Assembly (NCBI GenBank): GCA_021397835.1
Contig: JAJFZO010000613.1
Location: 1-64,000 of the forward strand
Origin: Moringa oleifera
Lineage: Eukaryota > Streptophyta > Magnoliopsida > Brassicales > Moringaceae
DNA: 64,000 bases
Reading direction: 5' to 3'
Below are positions 1 to 11,079 of the stretch, piece after piece; the first letter of the stretch is position 1, and every line of letters starts with the position of its first letter. The position numbers and the translations under genes are program-made. Under the pieces are notes generated by a model, which was not told the DNA's origin, searched no databases, and saw only the letters and a list, made by a program, of their open reading frames with translations.

Positions 1-131
1 TTTCTTTTTTTTCTTCTATTTTTTTTACAACTTATTATATGCCACCATACATGCACACCACAAATATGTATGTATATGTTCATGTATGTTTATATGCATA
101 AAAAAGTTGACATTGTCATTCTTTTATACAG

Positions 132-929
132 AGCTTTGCACTTCAGAAGCAAACTGGTAAAAAAAGTTTTGTTTTAGGAGCAAGAGCTCTTTCAATTGCA
201 TTGGGAGACACACCTACATATTGGACATGGACATCTTTACCCGAATCCAGGTTTGTTCTGTCTTTCTATTATCCTTTTATTTTTTCAAAAAGCTTTCCAA
301 ACTTTAACATATATCATTTGAAAATGTTTATCATATGTTACTGGTAAAAATTTTGGTTGGGAGACATACTAGTTAATATTGAATACTTTTTTTTAACCAT
401 TACAAGAAGTTTTTTACCAAACAATCATTTTATAGCTTGCAAATTATGCCATTTGCTTGGTATCTTCAATATTACTTTGATCATATTTTTGTTATTATTT
501 ATATACGAATTTTTCTCCAGATTTCCTCAAGTGGCTCGTCTAAGGTATGTGTGGTGGTTCGATGTGAAAGGAAAGATAGATACTAAATTTTTAAGCCACA
601 AGACAAATTATGCAGCATACCTATTGTTCAAGTTTGCAGAAACAAGATATGGATTTCATTTAAGACCTGTGGAAATGTGTGTAAAGTCGGAAACAAGTGG
701 GGATGGGCAAAGACGTCTAGTGTTCCTAGATCCTTCCGAGTACATGCTGAACTATTGTTGGTACAGAGGAGATGGATGGTGGGAGATTGAAATGGGTGAA
801 TTCTTCAATGAACATGGTGACGACGGAATGCTGGAATGTAGTTTGCAGGAGGTTGACAATTTCATCGCAAAGAGTGGCATGATTATTGAAGGAATTGAGC
901 TTAGACCTAAAGAGGAAGTAAATATATAA
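132..929 (+). CDS. PP2-B: PP2-B type phloem protein 2 lectin, 3' exons only
   Basis: This is the 3' portion of a phloem-protein-2 lectin gene, cut by the window edge. Two exons are visible: 132-250 (after a ttatacag acceptor, donor gtttgt) and 521-929 (after ctccag, stop TAA at 927-929). They join in frame across a split Arg codon. The first exon encodes QKQTGKKSF, the ARALSIA block and a YWTWTSLPESR block, which is the start of the PP2 domain. The second encodes FPQVARLRYVWW, the GKI..KFLS block, then RGDGWWEIEMGEFF and an IEGIELRPKE end, the usual C-terminal signature of PP2 proteins. In Arabidopsis, PP2-B proteins carry an N-terminal F-box and are thought to act in SCF ubiquitin ligases that bind glycans. 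That upstream exon would lie before position 1, so F-box membership is inference. No disruption is visible in the part present. An AATAAA-like signal lies near 1186. Confidence 0.9.
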
Positions 930-2909
930 GACAATGAATAATGTTGCAATTTGGATCCTTGTACTCTTATTATAGTTGGATAAGGATATTTAATGATAAT
1001 GGTTTTCCTGCAAGTGATATTGGAGTTTGGGGCTTGTTTAATTTTTTGTGTAAGAGTTAACAACTTCCCTGTCAAATGTCTAAGATCCTATTAATTAACC
1101 TTATGGATGGATGTGCTTTACAAACATAAGCTTTTTGGCATCTTTCTACCCAGTGGATTGTTTTTAATTATTGGTATTTTGGTTTAATAAAATGGATTGG
1201 TCTTTTTACTCTTTTAGATTTTATTATTATGTCAAATGTTTGTCTCATGAGTATCAACATAAAGTTTTAAGGAAGGGATAGGAAAATCTTTTAGTTAGGC
1301 TATCAAATTGGTTGTAAGAAGCATCGATGCAACCTTTCCAAGGAGATCACATAACCACTAGTGATGATCTGATTTTTATAGTTACATTGGATTGTCATAC
1401 CTAATGGTCTTAACTCTTTGTAGTGAAAATGAGTGGTTATAGGGAAGACTTGTCTTTTCTGGCCAAATTCAACCACAGAAGAAAGTATTTTTTTTCCTAG
1501 TGCCTAGAACCAATAATCAGAAAATGAAATTTGGCAGCAACATGTGTAGTCTAGCTTAACGACCATATTTGGTAGCTTTGAAGGGCCTTTAACCAATAAA
1601 TCCAACCTATAATGGCATGCAATTTGTTGTTACAATGTGTGACTCTACTTCATTTATATACTCTTCTTTCTATTTGAGAAAAAAATATATTGTCAAAGAA
1701 AGAAAGAATTAAAAAAAAAAAAGAAAAAGTTAGTGATGGACCATTTGATTATGGTCATGTTTATTTTTCTCTAAGAATATGTCACACAACCGCTAGTGAT
1801 GACCTGAAATTTTGTGCCTCAATTATGTTGGCGGACTCCATGATCCAATCCTTTCTATTAGATTGGGCCTCTATCGTGAGAATTTGGCCTCTTTGGTTAG
1901 ATCCAATCTTAAAGGAAAACTTGTTACCTAATGGCCATGACCAAGCATCAAAAAGCATGTTATAGCCACAACATGTGGTTTAGCTTAAAAGTAAAATTGA
2001 TTTCTTTTACATGTATCTAACCAAAAAAACCCATCAACAATGGAATGTAATTTGCACTTTGTGATCAATTATATACAATAATTTCTTTTTCCCAAGTAAT
2101 TACACAAATAATTCAAAAAAAAAATCCTGTGAATTAAGCATGAAAATTTGACAAGTATTACGAGCTTATCACTTTTGGTATGGTTTACAAATTTCTTTCA
2201 ACTTTTTTCAAGTCATCTCATTTTATTTACAATATATACACAATTTTTTCAAACCATGTATCTAATAAAAAATTTCAAATTATGCAAGTGGGTGTAATTC
2301 AGTATTTAGAATGAGAAGTTTATGTTGAAATGCTACCTTATTTGGAAATGAGAGATTTTCTTTCACTTCCTTTTACTTTTGGGATCAATAATTGAATTCG
2401 AGAGAACCTTATTATGATCGTTTTAAAAAACAAAAAAAAATCTCCAATTATGTAGCTCTGTGCTTATACAACCTTTAAATGGTTTTCATTATCATCCAAA
2501 AGAAAATTCATACAACCATTATTTTTCTCATTAAATGTGATTTAATGGACCACTTGCATATATAGATGCACTTGCATCATCAATGGAGATTTTCTTGAAA
2601 ATGTAATCGTGGTATCTAAAATGACATATTCCAACTTATTTATACCCATTCATATGAGCAATATCTATTAATACTTGAAAAGCTTAAATGACTAACCATT
2701 TTTGCTCACTGGTGTTTGCCTTTGCTGCCAATACCTTATAGGGCAGAACATATTGTTAACTTGCATTAAATTGAGTAACTTGTGATGAAACAGAACAATG
2801 CCAGCTGATGTTTACCGAGCAGAAACATGTATTTTTAACTGCAGCAATAAAAATAATACCACTCGTTAGACCAACTGATACTACATGCCCTGTCAATAAA
2901 CAAGACACC
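930..2909. other. Intergenic, AT-rich, convergent between PP2-B and NPF6.4
   Basis: No gene supported. The stretch is AT-rich, and short open frames here (for example 1690-1965) start in an A-run and resemble nothing. It contains the diverged direct duplication listed separately. Both neighbours point into it, so it holds the two 3' ends. Confidence 0.6.
1290..2070. repeat. Diverged direct duplication, about 430 bp offset
   Basis: The same ordered phrases occur twice: a 'cactagtgatgatctgattt' type phrase near 1355 and again near 1790; 'acatgtgtagtctagctta' near 1541 and a close variant near 1970; 'aatggcatgcaatttg' near 1610 and a variant near 2040. The order and spacing match, so this is one old local tandem duplication or two fragments of the same unnamed element. 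Confidence 0.5.
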
Positions 2910-5658
2910 CTAGGGCTCCTCCTTTCCATCATATCTGCTACTCCCTTTTTTCTCCCTGTCTTTGACTACAATATCATTCAAGTTCTTGAGCTCCTTGTCT
3001 CCAGAATCCGTGGACTTTTTATGTTGATCTGTTTTGTATTGATATCTCATTGCAAAGAAGAGGAAAACCGAGAAATTTAGTAATCCTAGCACTGCAAGCA
3101 ACCAGTAAAAGTTATTTAACTTGCCTTTGTTGAGGTTGCTCCTGAGCCAGTTCTTCTTGGTCATTCTGTCTACTAGAGACACTAGCAAACTGCTTACAAA
3201 GAATCCCATTGAAATGGTGCTCAGAAAAAGCCCTGTGCTCATGGATTTCATCCTCTCTGGTGCCTCTCTGATGAAGAACTCAAGTTGTCCAACATAAGCA
3301 AAAGCTTCCCCAGCACCCACAAGGAAGAACTGAGGAACTAGCCAGAAAGCACTGATTTGGGTTTGTGATTGAACAGCCAGGTCTCTTCTTTGTTTCTCAA
3401 TGATAGCTGCCACCACCATTGCAGCCATTGAGAAAATGAGGCCAACACCAATCCTCTGAAGACTTGTTATTCCTTGAACTGTGTGAGTGAATTTTCGAGC
3501 CAAGGGGATAAAGAGTCGTTCATTTAGAGAAGTAAAGAGGAGAATAGTAATAAAGAGAAACGCAGACAGAGAGCCCGAGGGGACAGTGAAGGAGCCGATT
3601 TTTCTGTTCATGAAGGTGCCTTGTTCAATAGTGAATGTAGTCATCTGAGAGTAAATTGTCCAGAAAAGAATGCATGTAGACCATATAGGAATGAGCTCCA
3701 GCACCATTTTTACCTCTTCAACTTGGGTTACGGTGGAAACAATCCAAGGGTTGTTCTGGTTTTCACTAGCAGCAGCACTTTTATCAATAATTGCCGCCTT
3801 GTCAAGACATCTAATAATGGATCACAGGAACAAAGAAATGAAGTTTCGTTAGTTCAATTCCATTGAAATATTTTAAAATAATAATAATTGATCGAATTGC
3901 ATACAATTATGATAGTTTAGCTAGTGAAAGGACTGAAACTTCATCTGATTTCTAGTTCTCATTCTAGTTTACGATGTCTAGGTAGAACATCTCATGAAAA
4001 CATGCAATTGAACTGCAGTTAATATACAGTAAGCTTGGTTCCTGACTTAAGAATGTCTTAGAAGATCTTTGCAGTAACAATACTTACATGAATCTCTTTG
4101 TGTGCGGGACCTTGGCATTCTCGAACTCATTCAAAAGACTGGGATCAGCAGGATAAGGATGGCTCCGCTTTTTCCATGCGAGGAATAAGACTCTCCATAT
4201 GGCAGTTAGAGGGCTTCCTTGAGGTTTCTTGTATCGGTACCATGGCGTGCCACAGAGCAACACAACTACTGCAATCACCATTGTCCCTGCTGAAATTCCA
4301 TACCCCCACCCTCTTCCCACATTGTCTTGCACATAGACCAACGCAATTACGGCAAATAAAGACCCAATGCTGATGCAGAAATAGAACCTATTGAAGAAGA
4401 ATATCATAGCTTTCTCCTCCTTGGGGTCTGTTGTGTCGAATTGATCGGAACCAAAGCCCGAGACGTTGGACTTTATTCCCCCACCGCCAAGAGCTATGGT
4501 ATATAGAGCTCCATAAAGCAGAGCCAGTTGGTGGCCATTCGCCTCGATGCATTCATGATGTTGTCTTCTGTAGTCATCACATGGAGGGGGCCTCATGCTA
4601 GTTATGGTTGTTGCCACAGTTAATAGAATCACACCCTGGTGCAGGATTTGGGAGAAAAGTCAGTGTACCTGAAATTTCCCTAGACGGAAATCATCATATA
4701 TCCGCAATTCTTTCATGATAGTCAGTAATCATAATGGATTTACCTTATAATCTAGATTTTCGTTGTTCATTATTGTGCTTGTTCACTAATTCCAGTTCTG
4801 CCAACTCTTAAGTTATTTGCACTGATCTTTCCTCTGAGTGATTGAAAATTAAGAATGTCATTTTCTGGATACATGCAACTCTACCTTATTTTATTTTTTC
4901 TTTTTTTTTTTTTAATTTTCTGAACCCGGTTCCTGTTTGAGCATTTGACGCTGTATGGAAACAAACTATAATAACTCACCGAAAACAACATGAATCGACA
5001 GAGTACACTACCATGCTCACTCTGCACTGAGAAATCCTTTACATAGTTGGCCTAAGTGGCTCAACAGACATTTAGGGTTCTCTGGTGTGCTTTTAAGTTC
5101 AGAACTTACCAGAGCTGTTATGGATGCGGCGATTGCAACTGTCAAATACCGGCCAAGTTTGGCATCAGCTAAGAAGCCAGCGAGGAGACCGAGAAGATTG
5201 AGAGTGCCAATAAAGTTGGTAACGATGGTTGCAGATTTCGCCGATGAGATGTGCAAATCACCAACCAGGTATGTCACTAAGTTCATTGATATGCCCATCA
5301 CGCATATCCTTTCAGAGAGTTCAGTGCCTGCAACAAAAACATTACTCGTATTGTTAAGAAATGGTGATGTTATTATTAGGATAAGACATGCTTTATCATG
5401 TCAGATGTTCATGACAAGCACCTAAGATAAGCCCTGCAGCAAGCCATCTGCCAGTCTTCGTCTTGTCTACCGGATTTCCTTGAAAATCAACTGCAGTTTC
5501 ATTGTTCGAGCTGTCGTTTTTACTTTGAGTTGATACTAAAACCTGATACAGTTGACAGAAAATAAGAAAAGATAATAGCCATAAAAAAATTATCAATCGT
5601 ATCCATTCCAGGAACAAAATACTTTAGTAATGGAGTTGCCTGAAGGAGCAAATACCAT
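2910..5658 (-). CDS. NPF6.4: NPF6.4 / NRT1.3-like nitrate transporter (NRT1/PTR family)
   Basis: Complete gene of five coding exons on the minus strand: 5656-5658 (the ATG alone), 5422-5542, 5110-5327, 4088-4635 and 2910-3810, all with GT-AG introns. The phases add up exactly to 596 residues, the usual NPF length. The product is a 12-helix proton-coupled major-facilitator transporter of the plasma membrane. Diagnostic blocks are GNPVDKTKTGRW, LILGTELSERICVMGI, LVGDLHISSAKSA, GGFLADAKLGRY-type (here AGFLADAKLGRY), ALGGGGIKSNVSGFGSDQFD, NRFYF.IS.GSL, a charged central loop, then PQFFLVGAGEAFAYVGQLEFF and ERMKSMSTGLFLS. The ELSER motif (an ExxER proton-coupling motif variant) is present. The wording matches Arabidopsis NPF6.4/NRT1.3 more closely than NPF6.2 or NPF6.3. 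A GA-rich 5' leader lies just upstream (about 5680-5700). The first exon contributes only Met and the next begins VLVSTQSK; no in-frame ATG exists in exon 2, which supports that micro-exon. It looks intact. Confidence 0.95.
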
Positions 5659-8600
5659 AGTTCACGCTTGAAACTGTGAGAGAGAAAGAGAGAGAGTTGG
5701 TTCTTTAGCTCTAAGTTTGTGAGAGGGAACTATAATAGTATTTGCATGATCCGATTCATAGGCAAGCATTATAAGGGTTTGGCACCAGTGGCTTGTCTCC
5801 ACATCTTCTCATGGCATAGAGTTCGAGTAATTGTAAGTTTGTGCCACGTGATCATTTTGGAGTTACTATCTTGTGGTTTTGGTGCTTAGAGCTAGCCCTA
5901 TGCAAAACAAAATATAGGAAAATGACAATTGTTAATTGCCCGGTTTAGTTCCTAGATCCCAGATGTAGCTTTCATTGAACACCCACAAGGAGAAGGAACC
6001 AAAATATCAGCTAAGGTGTCCTGCCTGTTGAGGCTACAATAATTTTGTGTGGGTCCAATGAGGATCGATCTCATCCATCTGATACATGCATGACAAGACA
6101 TTGATGATTGAGCTTTACACCTACCTGTTTTTTGTCCTAATAAAGTTTTGATCAGCTCTCTTTATATATAAATTTTGTTGCAGGCAACCTTTCAGGTACA
6201 TTGTGTTTTTTCCAATCTTCATGGAGCAAGAGACCTGAGAAAAACTGAAAACAACAGATATCTAGCAGAAAAGTAGCTTTAATTGCATGCATTGGGTAGC
6301 TCTGGCCGATATAATTATACCAATAAGACAAATGCGTCCATGATCTTATAATGTCAATCAATGAATGCAATAATTGAAGATTTTTATTTGAATTACTTGC
6401 ATGCTAGTCGAAGAGAATGAGATTTATAAGAGCCTAATCCCTCTTTGAGGCATCATCCCTTGTTACCCGTTTCTTGTAGCTACAGAAGAAGACGTATGAA
6501 TGAGGGATTTTCCATTTCGATGTGTTTGTGCATTTGTTTGTGGTCTGAAATGAAACAATCAGGTGTTTTTGCCCTTTCCATTGTCATATTATTCTCATCA
6601 TGCTTGTTGCTTTGTGAAATTATATCTTTATTCTTTACATGCATCTATTTCACTGTCTGGGTGAGATTTACTTTTTGACTTCACATTCCACTCTTTGGAG
6701 ATTTGTTGACTTCATCTCTTCCTTGGGTTAACTGCATCAAAATATGACATTCTTTATTGTCTGTTAAGCAACGCGGTTTTGTGTTTTGCCAGGCTTTGTC
6801 ATTTCTTATGAAGACATATTAAGGACAGTGTAGGGTTTTGTATTCATGTGTCAAAAGCCTTCTGCAAGCTTATGCAGCACCATCTCGCCAGTGGGCCTGC
6901 TTCAGTTACGTGTTTCATTTAAACTCTTAGGCTGCATCGATGGCCTTCACTGGTGGACCAAAGCCACTTGCAACTCAGACAGCAACAGTAAGCTTCAGCT
7001 CATTGATTGATGAATTGGAAGCCGAAGCTGACATGAGCAAAAGGACACATGAGCTGAACCAAGAAGAGGGATGTACCAGTCAGTGCTTGACTATGGGGTA
7101 ACATTTGATAATCAAACATGAAAATACAAATGATGACCAAATGATGACTTTGTATATAAGGATAAAAGGCTGAAATCTCTATCATGGCAAGAGCCAGCAG
7201 GACCAAGTATATGAGGATCAGAAGGCATATGTGGGCATGGCTTGTGAAACTTGGGATGCAGATGGTGTTGCTTTTGTGCTCTGATTTCTTCTTCAACTTA
7301 AGAAAGAAACAAAAATTGGGAAAGTCAGGAGGTCACATGGATGGGCCACACGGAAAGCAAAGAATATATGTGGGAAAGATGATATGCATCTCTCTGCCTT
7401 GGCCAGACCATAAAGCCACGCGTAATGTAGAGTCAAATCTTCTTGAGTCACATATACACTTACCTATTAAAATGTGGGAAGGAAAAATTGATGGAGAATG
7501 AACATTCTTTTGGATTTATTAGTTCATATTCTTCATTCCTTTTCAGGAGAAACACGCAAATTAGAGCTGTTTCCTTACCCAATTTAAAGTTCAATAAGTG
7601 GTGTTAGAAGGAAGCAAGCAACAGAGGCCAACTGCATGCCTAGGCCACCGTGTGACAGTCGCCTTGCACACGAAGGACCATCTAGAAGGCGTTGGTTGTC
7701 TCAATTGCCTATGCCGTGTGTCCATTGCCTACTCACCCACAAGGGACCATTTAAGAGCGCTATCTAAGCTAATCATCTACATTGATGGCTCAATACTATT
7801 TATCTATTTATGTGGTTTAAAAAGATTGATTAAACAACTCAAAAAAAAAAAATAGAATATTTAATTTTGTTGAAAATTTTAAAAATTAAATGCATTTAAA
7901 TTAGAAATCTTGTAAATCAAATTTTGACATAAAATTTTATTTATAAATGTAAAAAAGTATTTTAAAAAATTTTTAAATGCTGAAAATATTTTTGTTTTAA
8001 AATTTATATTTTTATAATTTTTAAAAAATCACTAAAAATAAATATTTTGAATTAAAAAATGTTCAAACTTGAAGAACAGATTTGTAATGAATTGAATAAT
8101 TTATTTAAATTATTTTTAAGCATTTTAATGATAAAAAATATTTTTAATTTTTTTATAATAATTTGAATTAAAGTATAATTTAAATGAATATTAATAGATA
8201 ACAGTTTTACTTGTCACTTTTTGAATGCTAGAGTTTAGTTGATAATATAAATTAAACATCAAAATTTTATATAATATTTACCTTATTGAAAAATATATTT
8301 AAAAAAACAAATCACGGTAACATTAACTCATTTAAGTTTTTTTTTTTTTATTTTGAGTAATTTTATAATAAATAAATTTAATATATTTATATAATAAATA
8401 TTATAAAAAACTTAAAATTTATATTTTATTTTAAATAACTTTTAATTTTTAAAATGTTATTAAATAAATTATAATTTAATTAAGTTAAATCAAATTGATT
8501 CTTTTATATTCAAACGACGTTCAATTAAGGTAAAAAAAATATTTTAGCTACATGGTTTCTTCACTTAATATTGATAACAAAATCAATTCGTGTTTAATCA

Positions 8601-10220
8601 GAATAATCAATTTAACTTGTTTAGAGGGTTTTGTGAATGTCACTGAATATAAGATTAATTAATTTTGTTTCAATGATAATATCTTCCAACTTCAACATTT
8701 ATGCTGCCTTTATAGAAAAAAGGAATAAAACTTTCTGTAAACTAAAATTTAATAACCGTAAAAATTAAATTAGCTGAGATTATTCTGGCAAATTATTGTC
8801 CAACAAGAACTAACATGACCCATAAAAATCATCCTTTTGTCAAACAACATTTCCCCGAAAAGAAGGGCATCTTTGCGACAGAAGAAAAGAGAATTGATGG
8901 GATAGTTTTGAAATTTATCGATTTATCCCTATCCCTGTCCCTTCTTTCCCAGAAAAATTTTTGGTTCGGGCTGGCTTGCAAGAGACTGAGATGTCCATAA
9001 GGTTAGAGTTATTAGAGTTATGGTAATTGTGGTTGACTGGCTGATATCTCCTCCTTTTTCATACTCTGCTTATACAGTTGTGCTGTTCAATTATTATGCA
9101 TAATAAGATATACAAATTCTCTTTTATGAGATTTTCATACAATCATTTATTGGTTTCTCACAAAAAATTATGATGCCCATATAGATTATAGTGTGTTTTT
9201 CCTTCCAAATAAAAATAAATAAATTACGTAGTTAATAGTAAATTTTTATTTCAAAAGTGAAATAGAGATTGGAAACTACTTTTCTCACAATTCTTTGAGT
9301 GCATTGTAACTTCATTTTGCCAGTACATACATGAGGTTAATTCATGTCAACTTTTTAAAATTTTTATTGCTTTAATGTTAACTTTTCACATCCTTAAATA
9401 GACAGTAAATACCCAAATTTACCGAGTCTGTAGATAAATATTACAATTTTTTATATAATAAAAAATGATAATAATAAATAAATAATAAAAAATATAGTAA
9501 AAAAGAATAAAAAGAGAAAGAAACAATTAAAAAAAAGGACAGAATTTGTGCATGAGGCTCACATAAGCCTTATGCAAAAACTCATTAATTCTCTCTCTTC
9601 CCATGCAAATACCCTTTCATTCTTCACCCATCACCACGAGAAAATGCACTTATCACGGGTGATGCTTAGGTCCAAGTAGGCTGCCTTGCATTTTATTCAA
9701 AATAATTTAAATCAAACATTTTATACAAAACAATTAAATATAAATTTACTCAAGATCGAACGGTTGAAAATGTGACACATTAATCCAAAAGATTTGAGTT
9801 TAAATCCACCCTTTTGCATTTTTTTATTGTGTTTCTCATTATAATTTTTTTTCATAAAGAAAAAATAATATTAAGATCGTTATATATTTTAAATTTTTTA
9901 TGACAGTCGCGTTGGTTATCATAAAATACTATCATTAAAAAGACCATTTTTCTTGTAGTGCATGCATGCTACATTCTCCCTTTTTCTCTCGTCCTTCTCT
10001 TCAACAGCCATCATAATCCAATTTTAAAGAATGTAGAAGATGGTAGTGCACTGTAGGTCATCCACGTTGCACTTGTGTGATGGTTGGCATGGGCCAGAAA
10101 GATGCATGTGTTGGTAATCAGGCTCATGGGACAGAAAGATGCATGCGTTGGTGATGAGGCTCAATCCAAGAGAAGTATTTTGACTCTGAAACACCCAATT
10201 GACCACAGTATTGCCCGGCA
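5659..10220. other. Long intergenic region, no gene supported
   Basis: Upstream of NPF6.4. The first few hundred bases should hold its promoter, but I see no convincing motif. Open frames at 7184-7501, 7598-7855 and 8815-9000 lack family resemblance. 7856-8560 is extremely AT-rich with recurring aaaatttt-type words. A slightly more GC-rich island at about 7590-7760 has no coding pattern I recognise. Confidence 0.55.
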
Positions 10221-10223
10221 ATG

Positions 10224-10800
10224 ATGTGGAAAAGGCTGGTATTACATGGGCTGTATTACAAGAGCTTCATGTTGCACTTGAAGAGTAACCGTTGCTTCTG
10301 ATGGAGGTTCCGCTTAAACCCAAGGCAAACAGAGAGTAGATGACTCTGGATCATGTTCGAAGCCTTTAATGTGCCTGCCATGTATGTTGCCATCCAGGCC
10401 GTTCTCTCCCTGTATGCTAGTGGTCATAAAACTTTTATTCTGCTGGACGATCTGATGATGGTGTATCTCACACTATTCCAAGTTATGGGGGTTATGCTCT
10501 TCCATATGCCATTCTCCGACTTGACCTTGCTGATCTGACCTCACCGATGCTTTGAGGAAGATTCTTACCAAGAGAGGTTACATGTTCACCACCATTGCAG
10601 AGTGAGAAATTGTCCATGACATGGAGAAGCTTGTTCATGTCGCTCCTAACTATGAGCAAGAACTTGAGGCTGCCTAGCGGCAGCTCCTTCGTCAAGTGGA
10701 ACTATGAGTTGCCCGATGGACATATCATCCCCGGAGTTAAGTGGAATGTGTTGGGCTCGACACAAGCCCGATTGCAGTACCTCCCCGTGGAGTAAATGTT
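10224..10800 (+). pseudogene. ACT: Processed actin retro-pseudogene fragment
   Basis: In shifting frames the DNA reads through the middle of actin. A VEK..IT...LQELHVALEE segment matches the actin [21 protein letters not shown] block. It is followed by PLKPKANRE, then [24 protein letters not shown], then degraded forms of the DSGDGVSHT and [11 protein letters not shown] blocks, LTKRGYMFTTIAE, EIVHDMEK, NYEQELEAA and NYELPDG. It covers roughly actin residues 80-245. It runs without interruption across the YASG-RTTG-IVLDSG junction near codon 150, where plant actin genes have a conserved intron, so it is a reverse-transcribed copy. There are several stops (for example in LEE*P and ANRE*) and frameshifts. 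Similarity fades after about 10740. Non-functional. Confidence 0.85.
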
Positions 10801-11013
10801 ACTGGTGCTGTTTATGATCGGGCAGTCGATAAACCTCGACTCTGTGATGGAGAAATCTGGACCGTTGCCGGCATTGAAGGCGTCAATCGAGGCGATGCCA
10901 AGATTTGAAGTTACAGACGCTTGAAGGGACTTTGCTATATGCTTGGAAGAGTTTGAGGTTGGCAGCGAGTTGAGGGAGATACCCTGCAAGCATGGATTCC
11001 ACTCGGGTTGCAT
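10702..11013 (-). other. Unassigned 103-codon open frame beside the actin relic
   Basis: An uninterrupted minus-strand frame beginning [14 protein letters not shown] and containing FNAGNGPDFSI, RYCNRACVEPNTFHLTPGM and ICPSGNS. Its 5' two thirds lie outside the recognisable actin homology, in DNA distinctly less AT-rich than the surroundings. I do not recognise the protein. It may be non-coding DNA acquired with the actin retro-copy, or an antisense frame of a second decayed gene read on the plus strand. Confidence 0.25.
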
Positions 11014-11079
11014 CGGTTAACGGGTCGTGCCCGCTCTTCCGATTCATCATGCCTGCAGCTCAGGGCTGACTCCGGGCAC

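Noticed and set aside
752..1075. Minus-strand 107-codon open frame over PP2-B
   Set aside because: It is the antisense shadow of the PP2-B last exon and reads a non-globular sequence.
2808..3080. Plus-strand frame at the 3' end of NPF6.4
   Set aside because: Antisense to the NPF6.4 last exon; no independent support.
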